A stretch of DNA of 64,000 nt. Origin: Campylobacterota bacterium (GTDB lineage Bacteria; Campylobacterota; Campylobacteria; Campylobacterales; Sulfurimonadaceae). This document shows, piece by piece, positions 1-7,808 of the stretch (positions within the stretch are counted from its first letter, which is position 1; each line of letters opens with the position of its first letter). The position numbers and the translations under genes were made by a program. A model generated the notes under the pieces. That model saw only the letters and a program-made list of their open reading frames with translations, made no database searches and was not told where the DNA came from. The stretch spans positions 624,286-688,285 of the forward strand of contig JBFMGG010000007.1 of assembly GCA_040752835.1 (NCBI GenBank), written 5' to 3'.

Positions 1-1
1 A

Positions 2-122
2 CCGCCATTTTGTCCGATTGAATCCGCCATTTTGTCGGTTTCGATTTTTCAGTTACCGCCATTTTGTCCGATTGAATCCGCCATTTTGTCGGTTTCGATT
101 TTTCAGTTACCGCCATTTTGTC
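2..122 (+). repeat. Five-copy 13-bp iteron array
   Basis: CCGCCATTTTGTC occurs exactly at 2-14, 24-36, 56-68, 78-90 and 110-122, with start-to-start spacing of 22, 32, 22 and 32 bp. This amounts to two full 54-bp tandem units plus part of a third. The spacing is close to two and three helical turns, so a bound protein would sit on one face of the DNA. Such arrays are typical of plasmid replication origins or partition and operator sites. The array touches the window edge and may continue leftwards. The ORFs across it only translate the repeat and are not genes. Confidence 0.85.
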
Positions 123-755
123 GGTTTCGCTCCGCGCCCCATTTGCGCAAAATTTTCCCATATCATTACCCCATCCAACCTCTTCGATCAGAGCAGTGGA
201 ACCACCCTAAAAATTTTTAGAAATTTTTTGTGGGTATAGTGCATTTGCACTGATGGGATGCTGGGGCGGGTCGGGGCTGGGGGATTGACCCCCCTCGAAT
301 CTCGAAAAAACCCACCCCCCTGCCGAGAGCCAAACCGACTCGAATCGGTAGTAAACCCCCGTGAAAATTGACACATTTTGGCACACTTGGCACACACTCA
401 ACACCAAAAGCCCTATATTGCACGGTTACATTGTCTATCTCGTCGGGCTGTATACCCGTGCAGTACCGATTTTGGCACACTTGGTCTGATCCGATCCGCC
501 GGCGGATTTGCTCCGATGATGGTGATCGGTACGTTTTGGAATTTTGGACGAGTCGAATTTTTGGTGACCGTAGTGCATTTTCGTCCAAAAAAAGCCAAAA
601 ATCGCCGGAGGCTCTCATTCAAAGAGAAAAATAACGCCCTAAAAGGTACTAAAATCAGGAAAAAAAATCGCAAATGGGGCGCGTTTCGGAGGAGGACGAG
701 AGGGGCATGTGGGCAATTTTGCACAAATGGGGCGGCGGGATGAGCATGGGAAAGT
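123..755. other. Non-coding, repeat-dense origin-like region
   Basis: I see no credible gene here. CGCGCCCCATTTGCG lies at 133-147 and again, inverted and exact, at 669-683. A third inverted relative (CCGCCCCATTTGTGC core) lies at 711-735. TTTTGGCACACTTGG is directly repeated at 376-390 and 470-484. An AGTGCA-TT-TGCACT palindrome is at 237-250, and a GGGG/CCCC hairpin near 280-296. With the iterons to the left and the palindrome at 493-508, this resembles a plasmid or phage-plasmid origin or centromere. No replication initiator gene is recognised nearby, so that function is inferred. Confidence 0.55.
493..508. promoter_or_regulatory. 16-bp palindromic site, copy 1 (candidate parS)
   Basis: GATCCGCCGGCGGATT contains a perfect 14-bp palindrome. 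The same 16-mer occurs in opposite orientation at 7051-7066. The two copies bracket the plus-strand operon that carries parA and parB, which makes them candidates for the ParB-binding centromere. No binding evidence is available. Confidence 0.4.
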
Positions 756-791
756 GTGGTAAAATATATCAAACAACTGCGTGAGGGAATG

Positions 792-1364
792 ATGCAATAC
801 CTACATACGCTCGCCGTAATGTCCGCTGCTGTGCTGTTGGCCGGATGCGCTGCAACAAAGCCAACTACCCCGATCGAACAAACGATCCCGATACGCACCG
901 GCGACACCTCGGTAACGATCATCGCCCCGCAGGAGCAGTATCTCCCGGCTCAAGCATTCTCTACGTTCACCGATTACGAATACTTCCTCGACTGCCCGGA
1001 TGAGCGCTGCAAAATCGGGCGCATGCACATGCTCCAGTACATCACGATCTCCCCTGCCGCCGGCAAACATACTCTCTGGGTCAAGCTTGCCCCCGAAGGC
1101 GTGGTCAACACCATCGCTATCACCGGCACCGATCCGCTCTCCGTTGTATTTGAAGCCGTGCCAGATAAGCGCATTTTCATATCCCACGCATTCGAGGCAT
1201 CACTTAGCTCTCTCCTGATCCCTATCGCGGCGCCTACCTCTTCGCTGTCGATCGTTGACGATACCGCTGGTCACGCAAAGGTTCAAAAAGTCCTCGATAC
1301 CACATCGATCTTCGGGGATAAAATGGCGGGATTCGGTGAAAAGGGGATCGTATACGACAAATGA
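792..1364 (+). CDS. Predicted lipoprotein, unknown function
   Basis: A 190-residue protein starting with a signal peptide and lipobox LLAG-C (Cys at residue 19), so it should be lipid-anchored after signal peptidase II cleavage. The mature part is Pro/Thr-rich at first and then probably beta-rich. I do not recognise the family. In-frame ATG codons lie at 789 and 792, and a GTG at 756. I chose 792 because GAGGG at 783-787 then has workable spacing. The next gene starts inside its stop codon (ATGA overlap), so the two are probably co-translated. It is the first gene after the origin-like region. Confidence 0.7.
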   Translation: MQYLHTLAVMSAAVLLAGCAATKPTTPIEQTIPIRTGDTSVTIIAPQEQYLPAQAFSTFTDYEYFLDCPDERCKIGRMHMLQYITISPAAGKHTLWVKLAPEGVVNTIAITGTDPLSVVFEAVPDKRIFISHAFEASLSSLLIPIAAPTSSLSIVDDTAGHAKVQKVLDTTSIFGDKMAGFGEKGIVYDK

Positions 1365-1789
1365 CCCGCATAGCGATCTGTATCCTCATCCTCACTCTAT
1401 CGGCATCAGCATCCGACAAAACCTACGTCGATACGACCGGATGGGAGATCGATGAAAAAGCACCGAGCGATGCAGCACTCCGAGAGTTTGTCGATCATGC
1501 AAAAAAGGCCTGCTTCAAAGGTCACGCCATGAGCTGCCAACTCGTAGGCGAATCGTTCTCCGTCTCCGATCAGCCCAAAGACTACCATGAAGCTCTCAAA
1601 TACTTCTCGCAAGGATGCACCCTAAAACTCCCGATCTCATGCCTGCACGCAGGGTACCTATATGAAAACGGCTACGGAGTCCGCCAAGACATCGCCGAAG
1701 CATGGGAACTCTACGGAAAATCATGCGACTACGGCATGCAAGAGGGATGCGATCAATACGCTCGGATCAATAGGAGATACCAAAAGTAA
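1361..1789 (+). CDS. Secreted Sel1-repeat protein
   Basis: A 142-residue protein with an N-terminal signal peptide ending near ASAS (residues 1-18). At least two Sel1-like repeats follow, recognisable by A-x-x-Y-x-x-G-C and L-x-G-Y-L-Y-E-N-G-Y-G-V patterns and by regularly spaced cysteines. This resembles the cysteine-rich Hcp-type proteins of Helicobacter and relatives. Sel1 repeats are alpha-helical scaffolds for protein-protein contacts, and this one should act in the periplasm or outside the cell. It overlaps the upstream lipoprotein gene by 4 bp, so the pair may function together at the envelope. The specific role is unknown. Confidence 0.75.
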   Translation: MTRIAICILILTLSASASDKTYVDTTGWEIDEKAPSDAALREFVDHAKKACFKGHAMSCQLVGESFSVSDQPKDYHEALKYFSQGCTLKLPISCLHAGYLYENGYGVRQDIAEAWELYGKSCDYGMQEGCDQYARINRRYQK

Positions 1790-1869
1790 CTCCTACTTTC
1801 TTCTCTTCCATCGAATCCATAAAAATTCTGTAGTGCATATCATACACCTCCAGACACGTAGATCATAGA

Positions 1870-1970
1870 TATAATCAGTTAAATCGCTCTATAACGCTAT
1901 AATTCTTTTTATCGAAAATGATATTTTTATTTATATTGCTGAAAATATCGCTATGCTTATCGCTAAATGG
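1870..1970 (+). promoter_or_regulatory. AT-rich promoter region with short repeats
   Basis: The gap upstream of the HTH-like gene has TATAAT at 1870-1875 and 1898-1903, and repeated CGCT/ATCGCT words (near 1884, 1895, 1949 and 1960). It could be a promoter with operator half-sites for the downstream regulator. No convincing -35 is visible. Confidence 0.35.
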
Positions 1971-1981
1971 AGCTACCACCC

Positions 1982-2515
1982 ATGCCAACCAATGAATTAT
2001 ACCTAAGCGACAACGGGTTCGTGAACACAAAAGCAGAGGCCGTACCCATCCGCAACTTGGAGATGGTAGAGATGGTCGAAGAGTGGCTAAAAGAGAACGC
2101 AGTCCCCTCGAAGCGCAAATATAAACACTCATCCTACAAGCTTAAACACGACGCAGAAGCGGATCTGCACACCTATGTCACCAACGGAGCATTTATCCAA
2201 GCATGTCTAAATCTTGGGTATCGAGTAGACCGCATCGAGGGTGGGCCAAACGGTCACGTATACGCCGACTTTATCGGCACCAACCCAATCAAAAAGATTT
2301 GCAAAGATCTCGGCATCGGGTACGAAGAGCTCTCCGAGCTGATCGGATACGGTATCGACGCGATCAAAAAGTCAGCGGCATCCGGAGAGATCAGCCGACA
2401 GATGGAAGTGGCCATCTCCCTACTCAGAGAAAATGTGGAGCTAAAATCGCGGGAAAACAGCGATGATCAGCTCCGCCAACTTCTCAAAGACTTCATTTTC
2501 AAAAAACAGCACTAA
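1982..2515 (+). CDS. Hypothetical protein with C-terminal HTH-like segment
   Basis: A 177-residue soluble protein. Start 1982 has GGAG nine bases upstream; an upstream in-frame ATG at 1967 lacks a comparable site. Residues ~95-140 contain an XRE-like pattern (IKKICKDLGIGYEELSELIG, then DAIKKSA) that reads as a helix-turn-helix, and the C-terminus is charged and helical. It could regulate the adjacent operons or initiate replication from the origin-like region. Neither can be decided from sequence, and I do not recognise the family. It is a single-gene unit with AT-rich gaps on both sides. Confidence 0.6.
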   Translation: MPTNELYLSDNGFVNTKAEAVPIRNLEMVEMVEEWLKENAVPSKRKYKHSSYKLKHDAEADLHTYVTNGAFIQACLNLGYRVDRIEGGPNGHVYADFIGTNPIKKICKDLGIGYEELSELIGYGIDAIKKSAASGEISRQMEVAISLLRENVELKSRENSDDQLRQLLKDFIFKKQH

Positions 2516-2637
2516 CTCTTCCCCTGTCCTCTCCGTAGAGGATCCTCATACTTCATAAATCCTACACCTCTACTCATACTAAAGTGCAATATCTACACCT
2601 ATTTTTTAACTCTTATGTATTTTATACACTTTTACTA

Positions 2638-2692
2638 TTGACAAATGCATATAAAATAAACTAAAATTGCTTTTGAAGTGTACTAAATACAC
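2638..2692 (+). promoter_or_regulatory. Promoter plus palindromic operator for the par operon
   Basis: TTGACA at 2638-2643 is followed by a 17-18 bp spacer and CTAAAA/TAAAAT at 2661-2667, a good sigma70-type promoter. Just downstream, GTGTA-CTAAA-TACAC (2678-2692) is a perfect inverted repeat in the 5' leader. It is a plausible operator for an autoregulated plasmid-type operon. Confidence 0.6.
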
Positions 2693-2706
2693 CAAAAGGA
2701 GTTCAA

Positions 2707-2910
2707 ATGGCAGACTCACGCAAACGTATCGAACGCTCTCTCACGCTCGTCGAATTCGTAGCGACATCTCTAGCGAATTATCGTCGGGGGGATTTGTTGT
2801 GTACCGATGGGATGTACACGGTATTGGAAGAAGTGATCACAGAGATCAACGAGGCAATGGACGGACTTGTAGAGAAGCCCGTCTTCACACCGCTGAACAA
2901 AACAGCATAA
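2707..2910 (+). CDS. Small hypothetical protein
   Basis: 67 residues, soluble, predicted helical, without a recognised domain. The start is well supported by AAGGAG seven bases upstream and by the promoter at 2638. It is the first gene of the run leading to parA and parB. A small DNA-binding accessory or repressor acting on the upstream palindrome is possible but not shown. Confidence 0.6.
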   Translation: MADSRKRIERSLTLVEFVATSLANYRRGDLLCTDGMYTVLEEVITEINEAMDGLVEKPVFTPLNKTA

Positions 2911-2920
2911 AGGAGAAGTT

Positions 2921-3256
2921 ATGACACTAGAACCAGTTGCGGACACTTACGGGGTCTCTCACCACCCCGTAAAAAAACGCTATCACACATACACACGTAA
3001 CGACATCGTAAAATCCGTAGTCCACAGTATCATCCTCCCGCTCATCATCGGTATATTCGCATCGAAGATTGCAGGAGCCTTATACCTTGTCCTCGCGGCG
3101 ATTGCGTATTCTACCGTATTCAGAGATCGAAGTGCTTATTTTTGGGCGATTATGAAGGTCACCGGTGCAGTCATGGCAGTGCTATTGGCATACGTCGGGG
3201 CGATACTCTCACTCGGTGCGATTGGAGCGATGCTCTCTACCGGAGTATTCGCATGA
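2921..3256 (+). CDS. Small inner-membrane protein
   Basis: 111 residues with about three hydrophobic helices (approximately residues 32-60, 65-72 and 85-110) and a polar N-terminal tail containing HHPVKKRYH. RBS AGGAG lies upstream. The gene overlaps the next by ATGA. No family is recognised. Small multi-spanning proteins like this are common in plasmid and conjugative modules, but nothing here ties it to a transfer apparatus. Confidence 0.6.
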   Translation: MTLEPVADTYGVSHHPVKKRYHTYTRNDIVKSVVHSIILPLIIGIFASKIAGALYLVLAAIAYSTVFRDRSAYFWAIMKVTGAVMAVLLAYVGAILSLGAIGAMLSTGVFA

Positions 3257-3513
3257 GAGGTTCCAAAGGATCACCGGTGACCGCAAAGACCCAGCAACGC
3301 TTTGAGGAGCTATATGATCTGCTCACCGAACACATGAGCGAACACCGCTTGGCCGTTCTGATCTCAGAACAGATCGACAAGGCCAAAAATACCGTACTCA
3401 TGTATATCCGGGAACGGCACTACGGCGGCAGCGAAGAGGTAAAACGCCCCTATGTCACAGCGATGGAGATCATCGCAGCACCATACCTACCGAAAGAAGA
3501 GGAAGTAGCATGA
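3253..3513 (+). CDS. Hypothetical protein, possibly DNA-binding
   Basis: 86 residues, basic N-terminus, amphipathic helices, unknown family. The start is the ATG at 3253 that overlaps the previous stop. An upstream reading frame is open but out of context. The segment QRFEELYDLLTEHMSEHRLA followed by ISEQIDKAKNTVLMYIRER looks like a compact helical bundle or HTH. It sits directly before the small gene preceding parA. Confidence 0.55.
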   Translation: MRGSKGSPVTAKTQQRFEELYDLLTEHMSEHRLAVLISEQIDKAKNTVLMYIRERHYGGSEEVKRPYVTAMEIIAAPYLPKEEEVA

Positions 3514-3671
3514 AACAGCAAACCGACCTGAAAACACTGGCAGCATACGCAAAACGTCACGGCTACACCGTAGAGATCAAACACGATCATATCGTAGCGG
3601 CAAACAACAACGGAGTGATCCGAACCGGATCGTTGGCGACATTGAAAAAAGTTGCGGGGGGTGTGAAGTGA
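3510..3671 (+). CDS. Very small protein upstream of parA
   Basis: 53 residues. The ATGA overlap at 3510 links it to the preceding gene, and a GTGA overlap at 3668 to parA. The sequence (MKQQTDLKTLAAYAKRHGYT, then a beta-like VEIKHDHIVAANNNGVIRTG) resembles a small alpha/beta fold without a known name. The overlaps on both sides and the normal codon use argue that it is a real gene. Co-translation with parA suggests a partition-related or regulatory role, which is inference. Confidence 0.55.
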   Translation: MKQQTDLKTLAAYAKRHGYTVEIKHDHIVAANNNGVIRTGSLATLKKVAGGVK

Positions 3672-4318
3672 AAACCATCACCATCGCCCACTCCAAAGGC
3701 GGAGTATCCAAATCCACCCTTGCATGGAATCTCGCCATCGCATTGCAGATGAGCGGGTTGCGCGTAGCCCTTGCCGACATCGACGGCCAACAGCTCACGA
3801 TCAGCAAAACAGCTCAGGCGCGTATCGCTTCGGGGTACGCTCCGATCCATGTTTATACCGCTGTTACCATCGAGGAACTCACCGCGATCACGCAGAGCAC
3901 CGATCATGACATCACCATCATCGATGCGGGAGGGTATGACTACGACCTCGGACGGGTTGCGATCAGCATCGCCGATCGCGTCGTTGTACCAATCTCCGAA
4001 GATCCCACGGAGCTGCTCGGATTCGCATCGTTTCTCGGTGCATTGCGCGACGTATCCGAATACGCCCCTATCCCTCCGGTGATGATCGTGATTACCCGCG
4101 CTCATGCTCGGTCGAAATCGTTTATCGGGATCCGACAGGTAGCATCACTTTGGCCATCAGCGATTATCGCCGATACGGTTATGAGACGGCGCGCGGTGTA
4201 CTCCGCATCGATGGGGCACGGATTCGGAGTGACCGAACTCTCCGAACGACATCCGGATGCAGCAGATGAGATGTATCGACTCGCACGGGAGATTGTGGGT
4301 GGGGAGGTGGAGAGATGA
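3668..4318 (+). CDS. parA: ParA-type partition ATPase
   Basis: 216 residues. The deviant Walker A motif HSKGGVSKST (residues 8-17) carries both the signature and the catalytic lysine. DIDGQQ follows at ~37-42, and DITIIDAGGYD forms the Walker B region. This is the short ParA/MinD-superfamily form without an N-terminal HTH. It would bind ATP, coat the nucleoid and move ParB-bound DNA. The GTG start is supported by the GTGA overlap. Unusually, three genes separate it from parB at 5767, although all are linked by 4-bp overlaps. Its presence points to plasmid or phage-plasmid ancestry. Confidence 0.88.
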   Translation: MKTITIAHSKGGVSKSTLAWNLAIALQMSGLRVALADIDGQQLTISKTAQARIASGYAPIHVYTAVTIEELTAITQSTDHDITIIDAGGYDYDLGRVAISIADRVVVPISEDPTELLGFASFLGALRDVSEYAPIPPVMIVITRAHARSKSFIGIRQVASLWPSAIIADTVMRRRAVYSASMGHGFGVTELSERHPDAADEMYRLAREIVGGEVER

Positions 4319-4689
4319 AAACATCTTCACCCGATTATAAAAAGCTTTTTTACGAAGCTTGCAAAATACATACAGAGTTTTGGGTGCATCGGTATCTAAT
4401 GTCTAATGCAGAGGGCAGATGGGATGGATCAGAGAAAGCGGAAAAACATATCGCACTATGTGAATTTTATTTATCTTGTTTCGGGATCGACAAAGTTGAG
4501 GAATACGAAATTTTTGAGGCGGTGCATGACGCTACTCAGGAGCTAACAGATAGCCTTGATGAGCAAATCGGATTTCCGCTTAAAGGTCGTCCCGATTACG
4601 ACACCTTAGCGCCTAAGTTTTTCGATATTTTCCATGAGATAGCCATTAAAACTTTATTAAATATCAACACTGAGGAGCCACAATCATGA
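4315..4689 (+). CDS. Hypothetical acidic protein
   Basis: 124 residues, helical, with several aromatic residues and no recognised domain. It overlaps parA upstream and the DUF2786 gene downstream by 4 bp, so it is an integral member of the operon. No signal peptide or membrane segment is visible. Confidence 0.6.
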   Translation: MKTSSPDYKKLFYEACKIHTEFWVHRYLMSNAEGRWDGSEKAEKHIALCEFYLSCFGIDKVEEYEIFEAVHDATQELTDSLDEQIGFPLKGRPDYDTLAPKFFDIFHEIAIKTLLNINTEEPQS

Positions 4690-5408
4690 GCGATCCCAAA
4701 ATCATCGAACGGATAAAAAAGTTACTGGCTCTCAGCCTGAGCGATAACCCCTATGAGGCTAAATTAGCAGCACAAAAAGCGGTAGAGTTGATGGCATCAT
4801 ACGGTATCTCTGAAACGGATCTCGATAATAACCCGTTTGTCAGCGAGACATTCTGCTCACGACACTACTATAAACTCCCCGTATGGGTATCGACTCTTTG
4901 GGGGCAGTTAGGATGGGCGAGTGGATGTTTCGTTGTATATCAGCACGGAGCCAAATGTCGGGGCAAAAAAGCATCCGTAACCGTTGCCGGAAGAAAAGCA
5001 GATGTGGAGATTATGCGATACATGGGCGAGTACTTCGAGGATGAAATATACAAAAAAAGCGAAGAGTTCAAAAAGCAGTATAAGCGGCTAAAACCATCCG
5101 TCTATAATGAATACAAGCAAGGGCTTGGTATTGGCATATCACATCTAATCAAAAAGAGTCAGGACGAATTTTTCAAACATCACTCTGAAACAATGGGTAA
5201 AAGTCTTGTGCCTGTTGACACAAAACATGAAGAGGCACGAGAATATTTTGAAGAGTCAAATATGAAACCCCGCACGATCAAAAGGGATATGGATTCTCCA
5301 GCTCTATTAAAAGGGGTGATCGATGCAAGTGAGATCAGCATCAATAAAGGCGTTACCGGATCAAACCATAATACTCTCGCGTTAGAGCATAAGGAGCCAC
5401 AACCATGA
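4686..5408 (+). CDS. DUF2786 domain protein
   Basis: 240 residues. Residues ~5-45 match the DUF2786 pattern: I-x-R-I-K-K-L-L-A-L, then N-P-Y-E-A-x-L-A-x-x-K-A, then L-M-x-x-Y-G-I. The rest resembles the accompanying C-terminal domain (DUF7168 type) found in many phage and plasmid proteins. The biochemical function is unknown. It belongs to the parA-parB operon by ATGA overlaps on both sides. Confidence 0.75.
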   Translation: MSDPKIIERIKKLLALSLSDNPYEAKLAAQKAVELMASYGISETDLDNNPFVSETFCSRHYYKLPVWVSTLWGQLGWASGCFVVYQHGAKCRGKKASVTVAGRKADVEIMRYMGEYFEDEIYKKSEEFKKQYKRLKPSVYNEYKQGLGIGISHLIKKSQDEFFKHHSETMGKSLVPVDTKHEEAREYFEESNMKPRTIKRDMDSPALLKGVIDASEISINKGVTGSNHNTLALEHKEPQP

Positions 5409-5770
5409 ACCTAAATCTAAACAACGCAAACAAAAAAATGCTATCAACGCTTAACTATCTAAAAATGGATATTCAATCTCTCAATGACATCGAGGATCTC
5501 AGCGAAAACGATCGCGAATCGATTACCCGAATTTTAGAGAACGTCGATTCCATTATCGATACGGCAACAGAGCAAAGAGTATTCACTAAAAGAGAGGTCG
5601 TAGAGATCCTCGTGGCGAATAATAACAAGGTATTGAAATTGGTAGATCCTGATAAATATTTTGTCATTGAAGAGGAAAATGTACTCTGCAAACGTAAAAG
5701 TTTATTTACACGGGACAAAGTTATCAACGAATATACCTTTGATTACGTGATAGAGGAGGCGATGTCATGA
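5405..5770 (+). CDS. Hypothetical helical protein
   Basis: 121 residues. The N-terminal half is predicted alpha-helical and Asn/Leu/Ser-rich, possibly a short coiled coil. The C-terminal half is alpha/beta and charged. Family not recognised. It is coupled to both neighbours by ATGA overlaps and sits immediately before parB. Confidence 0.55.
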   Translation: MNLNLNNANKKMLSTLNYLKMDIQSLNDIEDLSENDRESITRILENVDSIIDTATEQRVFTKREVVEILVANNNKVLKLVDPDKYFVIEEENVLCKRKSLFTRDKVINEYTFDYVIEEAMS

Positions 5771-6621
5771 AAAAACCACCCATCAACCCCGACCTCCTCG
5801 CTTCCATAGCATCAGGAGCGGCACTGAAAACATCCGGTACTCAGTCCGGATCTTCTGATATCTCTTTAGATATCATTGATCCCAACCCGCATCAGCCCCG
5901 CATGGATTACGATCCTGAAAAGCTCAGAGCACTGGCCGACTCTATCGAACAGCATGGGCTGCTCCAGCCTATTGCTCTGCGACGAAACGGTGATCGATAC
6001 ACCATCATCGCCGGTCATACCCGCTTTGAGGCGCACAAGCTCCTCGGACGCGATACGATCCGCGCCAACATCATCGAAGCCTCCGACGATGATCTCGCCA
6101 TCCTTGCCATGATCGAGAACGTACAGCGTACCGATCTTCACCCTATCGAGATCCAGATCGCTATATCGCGCGAACCGTTCACATCGATGAGTGACGAAGA
6201 GATCGCGCAGATCCTCGGATACTCCAACGTAACAAAGGTGCGGAATATCCGCTCCATCAGCCGACTCATTCCGGAGGTACGTGAGCACCTGATCGCCAAC
6301 CGCCCAAAGATCGGAGTGGATCTCCTCGTCGAACTCCAAAAGTACCCTGAGCGGTTCCAGCTCGAAGTGTACCATGAGGTATTACGTGGGGAGAAAAACC
6401 GCTCCGATCTGCGTTCTACACTTTCGCAGTGGAATAAAATACAGCGGGATAAAGAGGCGCGGGAGCAATCCCAAAAACCGATCATGCCATTCAAGCGCGA
6501 CGATGAGGGCTACCATATCGAATGCGGTAAACTGCCCAAAAAAACCGTTAATGCTTTTGAGAAAGACCTCCTTGATCTTATGGTGCGTCACGGTATCCGT
6601 CCCGCTAAAAACCCACCCTAA
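5767..6621 (+). CDS. parB: ParB/Spo0J-type partition protein
   Basis: 284 residues. The ParB N-domain starts around residue 33 (LDIIDPNPHQPR), with the nucleotide-binding box GHTRFEAH at 83-90 and ENVQRTDLHPIE at 117-128. A helix-turn-helix follows (MSDEEIAQILGYS-N at 141-154). It should bind a centromere and work with the ParA encoded at 3668. The first arginine-box position is GHTR rather than the common GERR. Candidate targets are the 16-bp palindromes at 493-508 and 7051-7066 or the iterons at 2-122. Confidence 0.88.
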   Translation: MKKPPINPDLLASIASGAALKTSGTQSGSSDISLDIIDPNPHQPRMDYDPEKLRALADSIEQHGLLQPIALRRNGDRYTIIAGHTRFEAHKLLGRDTIRANIIEASDDDLAILAMIENVQRTDLHPIEIQIAISREPFTSMSDEEIAQILGYSNVTKVRNIRSISRLIPEVREHLIANRPKIGVDLLVELQKYPERFQLEVYHEVLRGEKNRSDLRSTLSQWNKIQRDKEAREQSQKPIMPFKRDDEGYHIECGKLPKKTVNAFEKDLLDLMVRHGIRPAKNPP

Positions 6622-7039
6622 ATTCGATTACGCATGTGCCGGTGATATTTTAGGGTTTACCTTTGCATCACCTCCGGAGATTCAGGAGATCCCATATCAT
6701 TTTGATTGCGGAGCGGTGATGTGTCCGGGTGATTTTCTTTTAGAAATACGCTCTATAAATACATCGGCTATGTACTCTTTTGGGTACAAGATATATGCAC
6801 CATCTGATCTTTGCTATCTCGGTATTGTAGAGATAGAAGGCAAACGGATCATACTGTTTGAAGCATACGTTGACGGAGTTAAAAAAGAACTCCCTTACCT
6901 TTGGTACTATGGTTATATCATCCATTCGTATGACGATGGAGATGAGTTTTTCTATCTTCTTGATAACCATACACCACGGGTAATTCGACATGACAAATCG
7001 GTGGTTATCCGCCGAAAAGATGAAAATACGTTAAAATAG
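6551..7039 (+). CDS. Hypothetical protein, start uncertain
   Basis: The reading frame downstream of parB encodes about 140 unambiguous residues rich in aromatic and acidic positions (for example WYYGYIIHSYDDGDEFFYLL), with no recognised domain. ATG 6551 lies inside the 3' end of parB and has no good ribosome-binding site. A GTG/ATG pair near 6716-6719 is the alternative, and an ATG at 6374 would overlap parB by 248 bp. The downstream portion is the reliable part. Confidence 0.5.
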   Translation: MLLRKTSLILWCVTVSVPLKTHPKFDYACAGDILGFTFASPPEIQEIPYHFDCGAVMCPGDFLLEIRSINTSAMYSFGYKIYAPSDLCYLGIVEIEGKRIILFEAYVDGVKKELPYLWYYGYIIHSYDDGDEFFYLLDNHTPRVIRHDKSVVIRRKDENTLK

Positions 7040-7050
7040 CCGGTAGATAA

Positions 7051-7066
7051 AATCCGCCGGCGGATC
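7051..7066. promoter_or_regulatory. 16-bp palindromic site, copy 2 (candidate parS)
   Basis: AATCCGCCGGCGGATC is the exact reverse complement of the 16-mer at 493-508. It lies in the short gap between the parB-distal gene and the membrane-protein cluster, ten bases before the next start codon. The position also fits an operator. Confidence 0.4.
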
Positions 7067-7075
7067 GGAGACAAA

Positions 7076-7648
7076 ATGACCCAAGATCAAAAAGACGAAG
7101 AACTCTACAAAGCATCACTGGAAGCTTTTTTCAATAATGAACTGGAAGCAGACAAAACGATCCTTGGACTATCGGTTGCGGCCATCGGATTCTTTATGGC
7201 ACTCTTTCTTAATAAAGATTTTCAGATCACAGAAATCATGTTCATCACTATCATCATAGCACTCATCTCTTTCCTTGCCGTTTCTTCCATGATTATGTTG
7301 ATTTTTATCCGAAATAAAAAGCAGATTCTACATATCATAGAAACCACAGGAGGGCTCAAAGAAGATCTTTTTCTTGACTTCTTGGATAAATGGAAATACT
7401 TGCCGTTTATCATAGGAATTATATGCAGTATAATTTTTACGCTATCATTGATATATGGAAAAATCAGCACAAAAGAGACCCCCATGGCAAAAGAAAAGAT
7501 AGAGAGACCTTCTCCAAAAGTTGAACGTGTGATATCAAAAGCACAGGAAAACAATAGCAGCGCCGGCATAAGCGGCCTTCAAGAAGCGAACAAAACGCCT
7601 CCTCCACCAACAGACTCAAATAAATCAGGAGAAACCGATGGCAAGTGA
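7076..7648 (+). CDS. Membrane protein with disordered SG-motif tail
   Basis: 190 residues. The N-terminus is acidic and cytoplasmic-looking (1-30), with three hydrophobic segments at about 30-45, 52-77 and 110-128. A Pro/Ser/Lys-rich disordered tail follows, ending SGETDGK. Within the tail, AGISGLQEANK matches a motif repeated twice in each of the next two small proteins. Its stop codon overlaps the next start (ATGGCAAGTGA). No known family is recognised. The shared motif suggests the proteins assemble with each other or with a common partner. Confidence 0.65.
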   Translation: MTQDQKDEELYKASLEAFFNNELEADKTILGLSVAAIGFFMALFLNKDFQITEIMFITIIIALISFLAVSSMIMLIFIRNKKQILHIIETTGGLKEDLFLDFLDKWKYLPFIIGIICSIIFTLSLIYGKISTKETPMAKEKIERPSPKVERVISKAQENNSSAGISGLQEANKTPPPPTDSNKSGETDGK

Positions 7649-7808
7649 CAACAGTAATAAACCGACCAATATAAATGAAGGAGTAAGCGGTATCGGTAAA
7701 TCCAACCGCCCTGATCCGCAAACAGGGTTTAGCGGCGTTGGAAGTGCTAACAAAGGCGGATCAGGCCAACAAACGACTAATCAATCAGGATCTAAAGATG
7801 GCAAATGA
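7638..7808 (+). CDS. Small disordered protein, SG-motif paralogue 1
   Basis: 56 residues, almost entirely Asn/Ser/Gly/Lys/Gln with no hydrophobic core, so probably unstructured. It carries two copies of a motif: GVSGIGKSN and GFSGVGSAN. It overlaps the end of the upstream membrane protein by 11 bp and overlaps its paralogue at 7798 in the same way. The junction sequence GATGGCAA(G/A)TGA is duplicated at both overlaps, which shows tandem duplication. Its function is unknown. Confidence 0.6.
   Translation: MASDNSNKPTNINEGVSGIGKSNRPDPQTGFSGVGSANKGGSGQQTTNQSGSKDGK

Noticed and set aside
2-122. CRISPR array
   Set aside because: Repeats are 13 bp with 9- and 19-bp gaps that also repeat, so there are no unique spacers; no cas genes.
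18-239. Short open frames over the first 240 bp with repeated LNPPFCRFRFF peptides
   Set aside because: They only translate the 54-bp tandem repeat, whose length is a multiple of three.
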